DNA of 28,254 nt. It comes from a bacterium (GTDB lineage: Bacteria; CG2-30-53-67; CG2-30-70-394). Of this stretch, positions 1 to 7,025 are shown in pieces (within the stretch, counting starts at the first letter, position 1; each line of letters begins with the position of its first letter). The translations under genes and the position numbers were made by a program. The DNA lies in assembly GCA_024278555.1 (NCBI GenBank), contig JAJRSX010000181.1, forward strand, positions 1-28,254, given 5' to 3'. A model generated the notes under the pieces. It was not told the DNA's origin, did no database searches, and saw only the letters and a program-made list of their open reading frames with translations.

Positions 1-88
1 CCACCTGTCCGGTGTGCAGGAGGGCGAAGGCGGTGGTCGCCCCCACCCGTCCACAGCCGATAATCGCGACCCGGTGCGTCGCTCCCAT
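1..88 (-). CDS. L-lactate/malate dehydrogenase family, N-terminus only
   Basis: Only the first 29 codons lie in the window; the gene runs off the left edge. The peptide begins MGATHRVAIIGCGRVGATTA and continues FALLHTGQV. This is the first beta strand and the Gly-rich NAD-binding turn (G-C-G-R-V-G) of the LDH/MDH family, and the 'AFALLHTG' stretch is closer to L-lactate dehydrogenases than to malate dehydrogenases. A strong ribosome site (AGGAGG) precedes the ATG. The gene lies 46 bp downstream of the hybrid-kinase-like gene on the same strand and could be cotranscribed with it. Catalytic residues lie outside the window, so lactate versus malate specificity cannot be decided. A different Rossmann oxidoreductase is possible but less likely. 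Confidence 0.7.
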   Translation of the reverse strand, partial: MGATHRVAIIGCGRVGATTAFALLHTGQV

Positions 89-134
89 GGCGCTCCTCCT
101 ATCTTTCGCCCCCCCCCGGCGAAAAATAGACGGG

Positions 135-1448
135 CTACGCCCGCTCGTCGAGGAGGCGCCGGATGGTGTCGGTCATCTCCTGGATGCGAAACGGCTTCGG
201 CAGGATCCCCGCCACCCCTTCGAGCTCCACCGGCAGGCCGCCCCCGCCGGGGCCGCGGCAGACGAGGACCCGCGCACCACACGCCACGCGGGTGAACTCA
301 CGGAGGAGGGCGCGCCCCTCGCGCTCCGGGAGGTCGACGTCCACGAGGATCAGATCGATCTCGCCGGCGTGTTGCCGGCATGTCTCCAAACCTGCCTCAC
401 CCGAGGCGACGGTCACCACGTGATAGCCACCCCGGGTGAGGATGTTGTCGATCAGGTTGCGCACCTCCACATCGTCGTCGACGACGAGGATCGACCCCCG
501 CCGACCGGCGGGAGGCGGTGCAGTCTCTTTCGCGCAGATGTCGCTCACCGGGAAGAGGAGGGTGACGGTGGTCCCCTCCCCCTCCTCGGCGAAGAGGTCA
601 AGGCGACCGCCGTGGGCCTCCACCACGCCGCGGGCGCTGGCGATGGTGAGGGGGGTGGCGAGCAGGCCGTGGCCGGCGACCCCCTCCTCCTCATGTGGTG
701 CCGCATCGCCCGAGTCGGCGATGGAGACCTCCACGTAGCGTCCCTGCGGTAGCCCCTCGCCGTTGTCCTGCGGCAGGTCGAGAAGACGACCGGCAAGCTC
801 CAGGGTCCCACCGCGGGGCATCGCCGCGATGGCCCGCAGGGCGATGCTGAGGACGACCTGGCGAATCTGCGCCGGGCTGCCGTCGATCCCCGGGAGGCTG
901 GGCTCGAGGTGGAGATCGATGCGCACGGCCGGGGTGATCCGCCGGCCGAGACGCTTGGCGACGTTCTCCAGGAGGGGGGCGACGTCGAGAAAGCGGTGGT
1001 TCTTCGCCGCCGGGGTGGCGTGCCCCAGGAGGTCGCGGGTGAGGGCGGGCGCGGTGAGATTGGAGTCTCCCTTGTCACCCCTCTTCCCCGGCGCTTCACT
1101 GCGCCGGATCGGATTGAGGAGACGGCCGTGGTGGGTCGCCAGGGTCGCGAGGGTGTCGCACCCCTGGCTGAGGCTGGCGGCGGCAACCCGTGCCAGGGCC
1201 ACCGCCTCACGCGCCACCGCGGCATCGTGGTGGGCGGCACGGAGCTCCTCCCGGAGGGGGGAGATCAGCCGGTGATCGACGGCAACCAGGGTAACCGTCG
1301 CACCGGCACAGAGGGCCGCCACAACGGCGGCGACGAGCGTGCCGGAGACCACTGCGCCCCCCCCGAAGAGGAGGGTCGCGACAGCCGACGCCGTGGCGAC
1401 AACCCGCAGGGAGGGAAAGGGTCCGGGGCGAGGGGGCGGGTTAATCAC
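135..1448 (-). CDS. Membrane hybrid sensor-kinase-like protein with degenerate kinase core and intact receiver domain
   Basis: With the GTG start at 1448 the protein has 437 residues. Two adjacent hydrophobic helices span about residues 15-34 and 36-57, with almost no loop between them. A helical region (about 60-110) follows, then an ATPase-like domain (about 150-303) and a C-terminal CheY-like receiver (about 319-437). The receiver keeps the acidic pocket (VVDDD), the phospho-acceptor Asp near 370 (ILVDVDLP) and the Lys near 418 (LPKPF). The kinase core does not. Where NtrB-like kinases have the phospho-accepting AHDFNN motif this protein has SQGCDT. The N-box asparagines are replaced (VVLSIALRAIAAM), and the GTGLGL loop reads GHGLLA. 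A longer ATG start at 1619 would overlap the divergent small gene and adds residues unlike a signal or sensor domain, so the shorter start is preferred, although its ribosome site is weak. It probably relays or titrates phosphate rather than autophosphorylating. Confidence 0.75.
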   Translation of the reverse strand: MINPPPRPGPFPSLRVVATASAVATLLFGGGAVVSGTLVAAVVAALCAGATVTLVAVDHRLISPLREELRAAHHDAAVAREAVALARVAAASLSQGCDTLATLATHHGRLLNPIRRSEAPGKRGDKGDSNLTAPALTRDLLGHATPAAKNHRFLDVAPLLENVAKRLGRRITPAVRIDLHLEPSLPGIDGSPAQIRQVVLSIALRAIAAMPRGGTLELAGRLLDLPQDNGEGLPQGRYVEVSIADSGDAAPHEEEGVAGHGLLATPLTIASARGVVEAHGGRLDLFAEEGEGTTVTLLFPVSDICAKETAPPPAGRRGSILVVDDDVEVRNLIDNILTRGGYHVVTVASGEAGLETCRQHAGEIDLILVDVDLPEREGRALLREFTRVACGARVLVCRGPGGGGLPVELEGVAGILPKPFRIQEMTDTIRRLLDERA

Positions 1449-1505
1449 GGGCGCTTTCGGGTACGAAAAGGGGGTCAGGGAGTCAACCAATGGATAGGTG
1501 GTGCC

Positions 1506-1667
1506 ATGGTTGCCACGAAGAGAAGGATCGAAGTCACCTTGCTGGAGCTGGTCGCCGCCGTGTCGCGCTTCACCGATGACGAACGGCTGCTCACCACGAT
1601 CGTCGAACGGATTGTCCACCAGCCCAATCTGCGGCTCGTGGGCGCCCTCCGCCGCGATCGCCGCTAG
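1506..1667 (+). CDS. Small conserved-looking protein, 53 aa
   Basis: This short frame starts at an ATG and encodes a basic, mostly helical peptide (MVATKRRIEVTLLELVAAVS, then RFTDDERLLTTIVERIVHQP, then a basic tail ending RRDRR). It resembles a widespread family of small bacterial proteins with the pattern 'TLLELVxAVxxxTxxxxxxVxxVxxLIxxxxVRLxG', whose function is unknown to me. The alternation of hydrophobic and charged residues and the clean fit between a divergent kinase-like gene and a convergent gene that ends 5 bp later support a real gene. No good Shine-Dalgarno sequence is visible, which keeps confidence moderate. No catalytic motif can be seen. Confidence 0.5.
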   Translation: MVATKRRIEVTLLELVAAVSRFTDDERLLTTIVERIVHQPNLRLVGALRRDRR

Positions 1668-1672
1668 GCGGC

Positions 1673-1954
1673 CTACTTCTTGGATCCACGCAGCTCCTCG
1701 TTCTCCCGCTTGGTCGCCTCCAGGTCAAAGAGGAGGTACTTGATCCCGAGCTGGAGGTTACCGAGCTGCGCCAGGGCCTGGGTGGTCGCCTTGCGCATCT
1801 GCTGGTGGAGCTCCTCGGTCGCGTCGGCGAGCTCTTCCAGCTCACCACGCTTGTCGTCGGGGAGGATGGCGATCTCCTCGCGCAGGGCGGCCAGCCGCTC
1901 GCTGAACGAATCGTTCTTCTTCTCGGGCTCGGGGGCGTTGTTCTGGGGTTCCAT
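1673..1954 (-). CDS. Small coiled-coil protein of unknown function
   Basis: The 93-residue product starts MEPQNNAPEPEKKND and is rich in Glu, Lys, Leu and Ala. A long heptad-like helix (about 20-90) includes the segments LAALREEIAILP and LEELADATEELHQQ. There is no cysteine, signal peptide or membrane segment. The ATG at 1954 has a GGAG ribosome site about 9 bases upstream. A longer frame to 2104 exists, but its extra residues look non-coding. The gene ends 5 bp from the convergent 53-aa gene. A sequence resembling a sigma-54 promoter lies about 85 bases upstream. I do not recognise the family. A role as a small cytoplasmic scaffold or adaptor is conceivable but has no support beyond shape. 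Confidence 0.6.
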   Translation of the reverse strand: MEPQNNAPEPEKKNDSFSERLAALREEIAILPDDKRGELEELADATEELHQQMRKATTQALAQLGNLQLGIKYLLFDLEATKRENEELRGSKK

Positions 1955-2038
1955 GGTTGACTCCGTGGCGGGCGTTTTCGCCTGGTTCTTCGAAATAGGA
2001 GCCCACCTGGCTCCTGCACGCTTCCTACCCCCCCCTCT

Positions 2039-2054
2039 TTCAATCCGTGTGCCA
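2039..2054 (-). promoter_or_regulatory. Weak sigma-54-like -24/-12 element
   Basis: On the minus strand the sequence reads TGGCACACGGATTGAA. It matches the sigma-54 -24 element (TGGCAC) with correct spacing to a TTGxA -12 box, but the normally essential GC at -12 is GA. It lies about 85 bases upstream of the coiled-coil gene. It resembles the perfect element at 5081-5096 (TGGCAC, five bases, TTG in both). Confidence 0.3.
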
Positions 2055-2191
2055 ACTGCCGTTTGGGAGACAAACCACAACAACTCATTGAAAAAGAACG
2101 ACATCGCCAGGCGACTCCATTATTAATCGCCCCAATATGAGACACTCTCCACAGACCACGCGTATCAAGATGAGACAGGCGCCCTCCACCG

Positions 2192-2216
2192 CACCCTCCC
2201 CCTGGGGCGAGGGTGG
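2192..2216. repeat. Small GC-rich palindrome upstream of hisA
   Basis: An imperfect inverted repeat (CACCCTCCCC and GGCGAGGGTG) has no T-tract, so it is not a standard terminator. The 'CCCTCCCCCTGGGGCGAGGG' type is common as a dispersed repeat in GC-rich proteobacteria. Only one copy is seen in this window. Confidence 0.4.
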
Positions 2217-2260
2217 CGTAGCTGCTACCCTTCCGCCCCGCTCAAGGAGCCTCGACGACC

Positions 2261-2992
2261 ATGCTCTTCCTCCCCGCAATCGACCTGAAAGAGGGGCGGT
2301 GTGTCCGCCTGCGCCAGGGGCGCATGGATGACGCTACCGTCTTCGGCGAAGACCCCGCCGCCCAGGCGGCCGCATGGCAGGCGGGCGGTGCCCCCTATCT
2401 CCACCTGGTCGATCTCGACGGCGCCATCGAGGGGAGCCCGCGCAACCTCGACGCGGTGCGCTCGATCCTGTCGGCCATCGACATCCCGGCGGAGCTCGGC
2501 GGCGGCATCCGCGACCTCGACCGGATCGAGGCGTACCTCACCCTCGGCCTCGACCGGGTGATCCTCGGCACCGCCGCGGCGCGCGACCCGAAGCTGGTGC
2601 GGCGGGCGTGCGCCGCCTTCCCCGGCCAGATCGCCGTGGGCATCGACGCCGCCGACGGCCAGGTGGCGGTGCGCGGCTGGGTGGAGCTCCTCTACCTCAC
2701 CGCCACCGACCTCGCCGCCGAGCTGGCGGACGCCGGGGTGAGCTGTTTCATCTACACCGACATCAGCCGCGACGGGATGATGCAGGGCCACAACGTGGAG
2801 GCGACCCGCGCCTTCGCCGCTGCCACCTCGGTTCCAGTGATCGCCTCCGGTGGCATCGCCTCCCTCGACGACGTGCACGCCATCTGCGCCCTGGAAAAGG
2901 TGGGGGTGGCGGGGATGATCTCCGGGCGCGCCCTCTACGACGGCGCCCTCGACCTCGCCGAGGCGCTGGCGGCGTGCGGCGGGGAGGGGTAG
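2261..2992 (+). CDS. hisA: Phosphoribosylformimino-5-aminoimidazole carboxamide ribotide isomerase HisA
   Basis: HisA performs the Amadori isomerisation of ProFAR to PRFAR, the fourth enzymatic step of histidine synthesis, in the cytoplasm. The 243-residue product is a standard-length (beta/alpha)8 barrel. The two catalytic aspartates are present: Asp8 in FLPAID at the N-terminus and Asp129 in AVGIDAADG. The phosphate-binding loops ELGGGIR (about 78-84) and ASGGIAS, plus the YTDISRDG motif, are intact. The ATG follows an AAGGAG ribosome site at a slightly long spacing (11 bases). hisF follows 3 bases after the stop codon, so the two genes are cotranscribed. The motif AELGGGIRD with AID at the start separates it from its paralogue HisF. 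Confidence 0.97.
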   Translation: MLFLPAIDLKEGRCVRLRQGRMDDATVFGEDPAAQAAAWQAGGAPYLHLVDLDGAIEGSPRNLDAVRSILSAIDIPAELGGGIRDLDRIEAYLTLGLDRVILGTAAARDPKLVRRACAAFPGQIAVGIDAADGQVAVRGWVELLYLTATDLAAELADAGVSCFIYTDISRDGMMQGHNVEATRAFAAATSVPVIASGGIASLDDVHAICALEKVGVAGMISGRALYDGALDLAEALAACGGEG

Positions 2993-2995
2993 GGG

Positions 2996-3772
2996 ATGAT
3001 CAAGAAGCGCATCATCCCGTGCCTCGACGTGGCCGGCGGGCGGGTCGTGAAGGGGGTCAACTTCGTCGATCTCAGAGACGCCGGCGACCCGGTGGAGGTG
3101 GCCCAGCGGTACGACGCCGAGGGCGCCGACGAGCTCTGCTTCCTCGACATCACCGCCACCCACGAGGGACGCGACACGATCTACGAGATCGTCGAGGCGA
3201 CCGCCGAGCGGGTCTTCATGCCGCTCACCGTCGGCGGCGGCATCCGCACGGTGGAGGACATCCGGGCGCTGCTGAACGCCGGCGCCGACAAGGTGTCGAT
3301 CAACTCGGCGGCGGTGAAGAGGCCGGAGCTGATCCGCGAGGCGGCGGAGCGGTTCGGGGCGCAATGCATCGTGGTGGCGATCGACGCCAAGCGGGTGGCC
3401 GAGGCGCCCCTGCGCTGGGAGATCTTCACCCACGGCGGCCGCAAACCCACCGGGATCGACGCGTTGGCGTGGGCGGAGCGGATGGAGGCGTACGGCGCCG
3501 GCGAGTTCCTGGTCACCAGCATGGACCGCGACGGGACGAAGATCGGCTACGACAACGACCTCAACCGTGCCGTCGCGGCACACGCCCGGGTACCGCTGAT
3601 CGCCTCCGGCGGCGCCGGCACCCTGGAGCACCTGTACAGCGGCCTCGTGGACGGCGATGCCGACGCGGTCCTCGCCGCCTCCATCTTTCACTACCGCGAG
3701 CACACCATCGGCGAGGCCAAGCAGTACCTCGCCGAACGGGGGGTCGCGGTGCGCCTGGAGGGCGTGTCATGA
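2996..3772 (+). CDS. hisF: Imidazole glycerol phosphate synthase cyclase subunit HisF
   Basis: HisF uses ammonia delivered by the glutaminase HisH to convert PRFAR to imidazole glycerol phosphate and AICAR. The 258-residue barrel has both catalytic aspartates, Asp11 (IIPCLDV) and Asp130 (VVAIDAK), and the typical phosphate-binding motifs LTVGGGIR (about 77-84) and [11 protein letters not shown]. The length is normal. Its stop codon overlaps the ATG of hisIE (ATGA), which implies translational coupling. The partner hisH is not in the window, so the his genes are split between loci or continue elsewhere. Confidence 0.97.
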   Translation: MIKKRIIPCLDVAGGRVVKGVNFVDLRDAGDPVEVAQRYDAEGADELCFLDITATHEGRDTIYEIVEATAERVFMPLTVGGGIRTVEDIRALLNAGADKVSINSAAVKRPELIREAAERFGAQCIVVAIDAKRVAEAPLRWEIFTHGGRKPTGIDALAWAERMEAYGAGEFLVTSMDRDGTKIGYDNDLNRAVAAHARVPLIASGGAGTLEHLYSGLVDGDADAVLAASIFHYREHTIGEAKQYLAERGVAVRLEGVS

Positions 3773-4473
3773 GCTGGATCGATGAGTTGAAGTTCGACGA
3801 CCGCGGGCTGCTGCCGGCGATCGCCCAGGACGCCGCCACCGGCGAGGTCCTGATGCTCGCCTACTGCAACCGCGAGGCGGTGCGCCTGACCCAAGAGAGC
3901 GGCTTCGCCCACTACTTCTCCCGCTCGCGCCAGCAGATGTGGAAGAAGGGGGAGTCGTCGGGCCACCTGCAGACGGTGCGCAAGATCGCCTACGACTGCG
4001 ACGCCGACACCCTCCTCTTTCAGGTGGACCAGGCGGTCGCCGCCTGCCACACCGGGAGGCGGAGCTGCTTCTTCAACCAGGTCGACGGCGACACCGCGCA
4101 CCAGGTGGGCGAGCCGCTCTTCGACCCGGAGGCGGTCTACGCCGGCGCCCCCACCACCGCCAACATCCTCCCCGCCCTGGCCCAGGTCGTCGGCCAGCGA
4201 CGCGGCGGCGACCCCGAGACCTCGTATGTTGCCCACCTCCTCGCCGGCGGCGCGAAGCACATCGGCGCCAAGCTCACCGAGGAGGCGGCGGAGCTCACCG
4301 CGGCGATTGCCGGTGAGGACGACCAGGCGGTGGTCCACGAAGCGGCCGACCTCCTCTTTCACATGGTGGTCGCCCTCGCCAGCCGCGGTATCGCCCCGGA
4401 GACGGTGCTGGAGGAGCTCGTGCGCCGCTTCGGCACCTCCGGCCACGCCGAGCGCGCCGCCCGTCCCCAATAG
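3769..4473 (+). CDS. hisIE: Bifunctional phosphoribosyl-AMP cyclohydrolase / phosphoribosyl-ATP pyrophosphatase HisIE
   Basis: This 234-residue fusion carries out steps two and three of histidine synthesis. The N-terminal HisI half (about 1-120) has [10 protein letters not shown], the [15 protein letters not shown] substrate motif, the Asp-rich metal site DCDADTLLF and [11 protein letters not shown] with the zinc cysteines. The C-terminal HisE half (about 125-234) has the MazG-like helices with KLTEEAAEL and [10 protein letters not shown] metal-binding glutamates and aspartate. It begins inside the hisF stop codon. Many proteobacteria carry hisI and hisE as separate genes; the fused form is as in enterobacteria. 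The last residues ([11 protein letters not shown]) look like a normal tail. Confidence 0.95.
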   Translation: MSWIDELKFDDRGLLPAIAQDAATGEVLMLAYCNREAVRLTQESGFAHYFSRSRQQMWKKGESSGHLQTVRKIAYDCDADTLLFQVDQAVAACHTGRRSCFFNQVDGDTAHQVGEPLFDPEAVYAGAPTTANILPALAQVVGQRRGGDPETSYVAHLLAGGAKHIGAKLTEEAAELTAAIAGEDDQAVVHEAADLLFHMVVALASRGIAPETVLEELVRRFGTSGHAERAARPQ

Positions 4474-4571
4474 TCCGCATCTCTCACAGCGGTAAGCCGC
4501 CGGCCCCAACTCGCCGATGAGGTGGAGATCCGCGGCAACAATGTCTCCGCGGCGTGGAGAGGAGACGGGTG

Positions 4572-5009
4572 ATGGATCCGGCCGACAAGCACATCCTCGT
4601 GGTGGAGGACAACCATGCGAACGCCGCCCTGCTCGCCGCCTACCTCGGCCGTGCCGGCTACCAGGTAGAGACCGCCGACAGCGGTGACACCGCACTGACC
4701 CGCCTGGAAGGCCCCCCCCTGGACCTGCTGATCATCGACGGCCGGATGCCTGGAATGGACGGCTACCAGCTCCTGCGGGCGATCCACGGTGCAGAGGATG
4801 TCCCGCCGGTCATCATGCTCACCGCCTTTGACGACGCCGGTGACCGCGAGCGGGCGGTCAACCTTGGGGTCGACGACTTTCTCACCAAACCGGTGAACAA
4901 ACTCTCCCTCCTCCAGCGCGTCGAGGCGCTCCTGGAGGTCGCCGACCTCCCGGGCGGCCTGGAACGCACCCTCGCCTACTGCGAGGCGCTCGAACGCCGG
5001 ACCCGGTAG
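4572..5009 (+). CDS. Single-domain response regulator (CheY-like)
   Basis: The 145-residue product is a receiver domain with no output domain. It shows VVEDN at the first acidic pocket, the phospho-acceptor Asp in LLIIDGRMPGMDG, a Thr in MLTAF and the Lys in FLTKPVNK. The last 30 residues are a short helical extension. The ATG at 4572 has an AGGAGA ribosome site 6 bases upstream; an ATG at 4554 in frame overlaps that site and is rejected. The gene follows hisIE by 98 bp on the same strand. It probably receives phosphate from a kinase encoded elsewhere and acts by protein contact. No target can be named from the sequence. Confidence 0.88.
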   Translation: MDPADKHILVVEDNHANAALLAAYLGRAGYQVETADSGDTALTRLEGPPLDLLIIDGRMPGMDGYQLLRAIHGAEDVPPVIMLTAFDDAGDRERAVNLGVDDFLTKPVNKLSLLQRVEALLEVADLPGGLERTLAYCEALERRTR

Positions 5010-5080
5010 GTCGCGCCCCGGCGGGGCGCCGCACCGGGGCCGTGGGGCCGGGGAGACGCTGGCAGGCGGGTTTCGGACAC

Positions 5081-5096
5081 TGGCACGCGGGTTGCA
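5081..5096 (+). promoter_or_regulatory. Consensus sigma-54 (RpoN) promoter
   Basis: TGGCACGCGGGTTGCA is a full match to the -24/-12 consensus (TGGCACG, four bases, TTGCW), with the invariant GG and GC ten bases apart. It lies in a 176-bp gap upstream of the unknown gene starting near 5186. Transcription would begin about 12 bases downstream, near 5107, leaving a leader of about 80-130 bases. No enhancer site was recognised. Confidence 0.75.
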
Positions 5097-5128
5097 GTTG
5101 GACCGGCATAACCGGGACAACAAGGCGA

Positions 5129-5197
5129 CGGGACGCGATTAACCAATGGGTTACGTCCCGCGCACCCCTCGGGAGGTGTCGTTGGATGGCGACACCT
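5129..5197 (+). promoter_or_regulatory. Structured leader: two hairpins, the second over the probable start codon
   Basis: Hairpin 1 (5129-5160) pairs CGGGACG with CGTCCCG and can add an inner TAACC/GGTTA stem. Hairpin 2 (5174-5197) pairs AGGTGTCG with CGACACCT around the loop TTGGATGG. The 5' arm of hairpin 2 contains part of the ribosome site GGGAGGTG (5171-5178), and its loop contains the ATG at 5186. This geometry would let the fold control translation. There is no U-tract, so it is not a terminator. Confidence 0.45.
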
Positions 5198-6019
5198 GCC
5201 AGTCGTCCCCACCAGCTCATTCGCGAGGCGGCCATGTCGGTACTCACCAACTACGTAGAGCGGCTCGAACGCTCCATCGCGCGCAACCTCTCCATCCTCA
5301 GTGGTGAGGCGGAGGAGTTCGAAGCGGTCTGCCAACACGCCGTCGAGCGTGGGGAGGCCACCCTGGGACGCCAGGCACGGCAGTGGTACCAGCGTGCCCT
5401 CGCCCGCTTCCAGGAGATCGAGAAGGTGGAGCAGGTGCTGCGCGGGCCACGCTACCGGCGCCTCGCCGAGAGTGCGCCGCACCGCGAGTCGATGGTCCTG
5501 GCCCTGCGGGCCCGCTACTACCAGGCATTCCTGCCGGTGGAACGGCAACAACGGTGGGACGGCGGATCAACGCGACCAGCATCGACAAACGACCGTAGGG
5601 CCAACGACGGGACCAGGAGCCCCTTCACCACCCCCAAGCGGATGGCCGGTTTCCAGGCGATGGCGGACAACCTGGCCCCCGGGGAGGTCCTCTCCTTCGC
5701 CCTGATCCAGGCAGAGCCCAGCCACCTCGACACCCTCCGCCATGCCCCCTTCGGAACACGCGGTCTGGTGGAGCGGCACGGGGCGCGGGAGCTGCGCGCG
5801 GTGATCCACCACCCCGCCCTCCTCCCCCCCGCGACCATCGAGGCAATCGTCTACGACCGCCTCCTCGGCCGCTCAGCACAGGGGCGCGCGGTCATCTACC
5901 GCCTCGGCGGGCGCGACGACCTCGTCACCCCCTTCCTCTCTGCCCTGCGCCTCAACCTGCCGCGGGTGGCCCCCGGCACCGTCCTCACCCTCAACCCGGC
6001 GATGGAGGTCGCGGCGTAG
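5186..6019 (+). CDS. Unknown protein with helical N-terminus, sigma-54-driven
   Basis: I do not recognise this family. From the ATG at 5186 the product has 277 residues. That start has an excellent ribosome site, GGGAGGTG, seven bases upstream. A second ATG at 5234 (261 residues, starting MSVLTNYVERLER) follows a GAGG and has more typical codon use downstream, so it remains possible. The N-terminal 110 residues are highly charged and helical, probably coiled coil. A Thr/Ser/Arg-rich linker follows, then a C-terminal alpha/beta part ending TLNPAMEVAA. There is no signal peptide, membrane helix or clear catalytic motif. The gene is monocistronic and converges on the dioxygenase gene. Sigma-54 control suggests a response to nitrogen, motility, stress or an alternative energy source. 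Confidence 0.7.
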   Translation: MATPASRPHQLIREAAMSVLTNYVERLERSIARNLSILSGEAEEFEAVCQHAVERGEATLGRQARQWYQRALARFQEIEKVEQVLRGPRYRRLAESAPHRESMVLALRARYYQAFLPVERQQRWDGGSTRPASTNDRRANDGTRSPFTTPKRMAGFQAMADNLAPGEVLSFALIQAEPSHLDTLRHAPFGTRGLVERHGARELRAVIHHPALLPPATIEAIVYDRLLGRSAQGRAVIYRLGGRDDLVTPFLSALRLNLPRVAPGTVLTLNPAMEVAA

Positions 6020-6119
6020 CCGTGGTGGGTTGCGACGAGACGGCGGTTGCGACAGGCGACCGTCCACGGAGGCCGCTCCCCCTGGCACTGAGAGCGCCCC
6101 ACGCCATCCAGCGCCACAA

Positions 6120-7025
6120 TCAGCGGCCGGTCCCGGCGATCCGGTCGTAGTAACGACCACGGTAGAGGAGGCGGGGGCGTTGCTCCGCCTGGTCCACGAA
6201 GCCAGTACGATCGTGGAGGACGTTGTTGCACAGCAACCCCCAACCGGGTCGGAGCATGCCGCGCAGGCAATACGCGGCGGTCTCGCACTGGGTACGGATC
6301 CACGCCACCGCCGCCGCCACCAACGGCGCCTCCTTCCAGACGATGTTGCGCTTGCGCGCGGTGTAGCGCATCTGCAGCGTGCCGGTGGCCGGATCGACCC
6401 AGAAGACCGGGCCGCTGCGGTCGGGGCGCATCACCCGTGGATCCTCCATATTGCCGGGGATGGTCATCACGTCGGTCGCCATGAGCGCCTCGACATACTC
6501 CGGGTGGGCGTCACGCATGGCGATGTAGAGCAGCTCATGGTCGATCAGGCCACTCTCGCCGCCCTCCGGGGACTGCTCGACGCAGTGGAGCAGAAGGCCG
6601 AGGATCTGCCGGTCGGACCGGTTGTAGTAGCCGTCCGTGTGCCAGGAGATGGGCCGGTTGGAGTAGGGGATGTAGCCGCTCCCGTCGACGACGGTGATCG
6701 GCGTGATCCCCGCCGGATCCGCCCCCGGGTTGTGGTCGAGGTGGGTGAGGCCGAAGCGGCGGCCGAGCTCCACCGGGATCGCCGTGTCCGCGTCGCCGCC
6801 GGTGGTGCTGACATAGAGCGCCATGTTGGCTCGCCGACACCGATCCAGGAGGGCGGCGTATTCCGCCTCGGTGAGCTTGCGCGGATCGGCCACCTCCACC
6901 ACCAGCTCCCCGATCCCCGTCGGCGCCGCCGCCAACTTGGCATCACGCCAACGCGCATAGCCATCTTGATCCGCGAGACAGAAGGGGCCGCTGGTGGGGG
7001 GAGTTGGCCAGGCCGGGCTATCCAT
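6120..7025 (-). CDS. TauD/TfdA-like Fe(II)/2-oxoglutarate dioxygenase
   Basis: The 301-residue product has the double-stranded beta-helix signature of 2-oxoglutarate-dependent oxygenases. It carries the H-x-D iron motif in SWHTDGYYN, the distal iron His in NNVLHDRTGF, and a C-terminal Arg-rich stretch (LLYRGRYYDRI) suited to bind 2-oxoglutarate. The family hydroxylates small substrates such as taurine, gamma-butyrobetaine or clavam precursors; the substrate here is unknown. Its ATG overlaps the end of the upstream membrane-protein gene (ATGGATAG, 8 bases), which implies coupled translation and a shared function. The pairing with a possible oxygen- or NO-related membrane protein is unusual. 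The N-terminal 20 codons before this ATG are inside the upstream gene and were excluded. Confidence 0.88.
   Translation of the reverse strand: MDSPAWPTPPTSGPFCLADQDGYARWRDAKLAAAPTGIGELVVEVADPRKLTEAEYAALLDRCRRANMALYVSTTGGDADTAIPVELGRRFGLTHLDHNPGADPAGITPITVVDGSGYIPYSNRPISWHTDGYYNRSDRQILGLLLHCVEQSPEGGESGLIDHELLYIAMRDAHPEYVEALMATDVMTIPGNMEDPRVMRPDRSGPVFWVDPATGTLQMRYTARKRNIVWKEAPLVAAAVAWIRTQCETAAYCLRGMLRPGWGLLCNNVLHDRTGFVDQAEQRPRLLYRGRYYDRIAGTGR

Larger units (their letters stand above)
1955..2260. other. Divergent intergenic region between the coiled-coil gene and hisA
   Basis: This 306-bp stretch has no convincing gene. It holds the weak sigma-54-like element, an AT-rich patch near 2115-2145, two copies of ATGAGACA/ATGAGACAG (2137 and 2171) on the plus strand, and a GC-rich hairpin at 2192-2216 (CACCCTCCCC, 5-base spacer, GGCGAGGGTG). 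A ribosome site (AAGGAG, 2244-2249) precedes hisA. The promoter of the his genes presumably lies here, but no clear -10/-35 pair is visible. Confidence 0.5.

Noticed and set aside
1449-1619. N-terminal extension of the kinase-like protein
   Set aside because: It would lie wholly opposite or upstream of the 53-aa gene and adds no recognisable domain; the GTG at 1448 starts just before the first membrane helix.
2225-3703. Long antisense open frame opposite hisA/hisF (and similar long frames opposite dsrK, dsrL, dsrA, dsrN and the regulator)
   Set aside because: GC-rich coding DNA leaves long open frames in shadow; the products are Arg/Pro/Gly/His-rich with no family motifs, while the opposite strand encodes clear enzymes.
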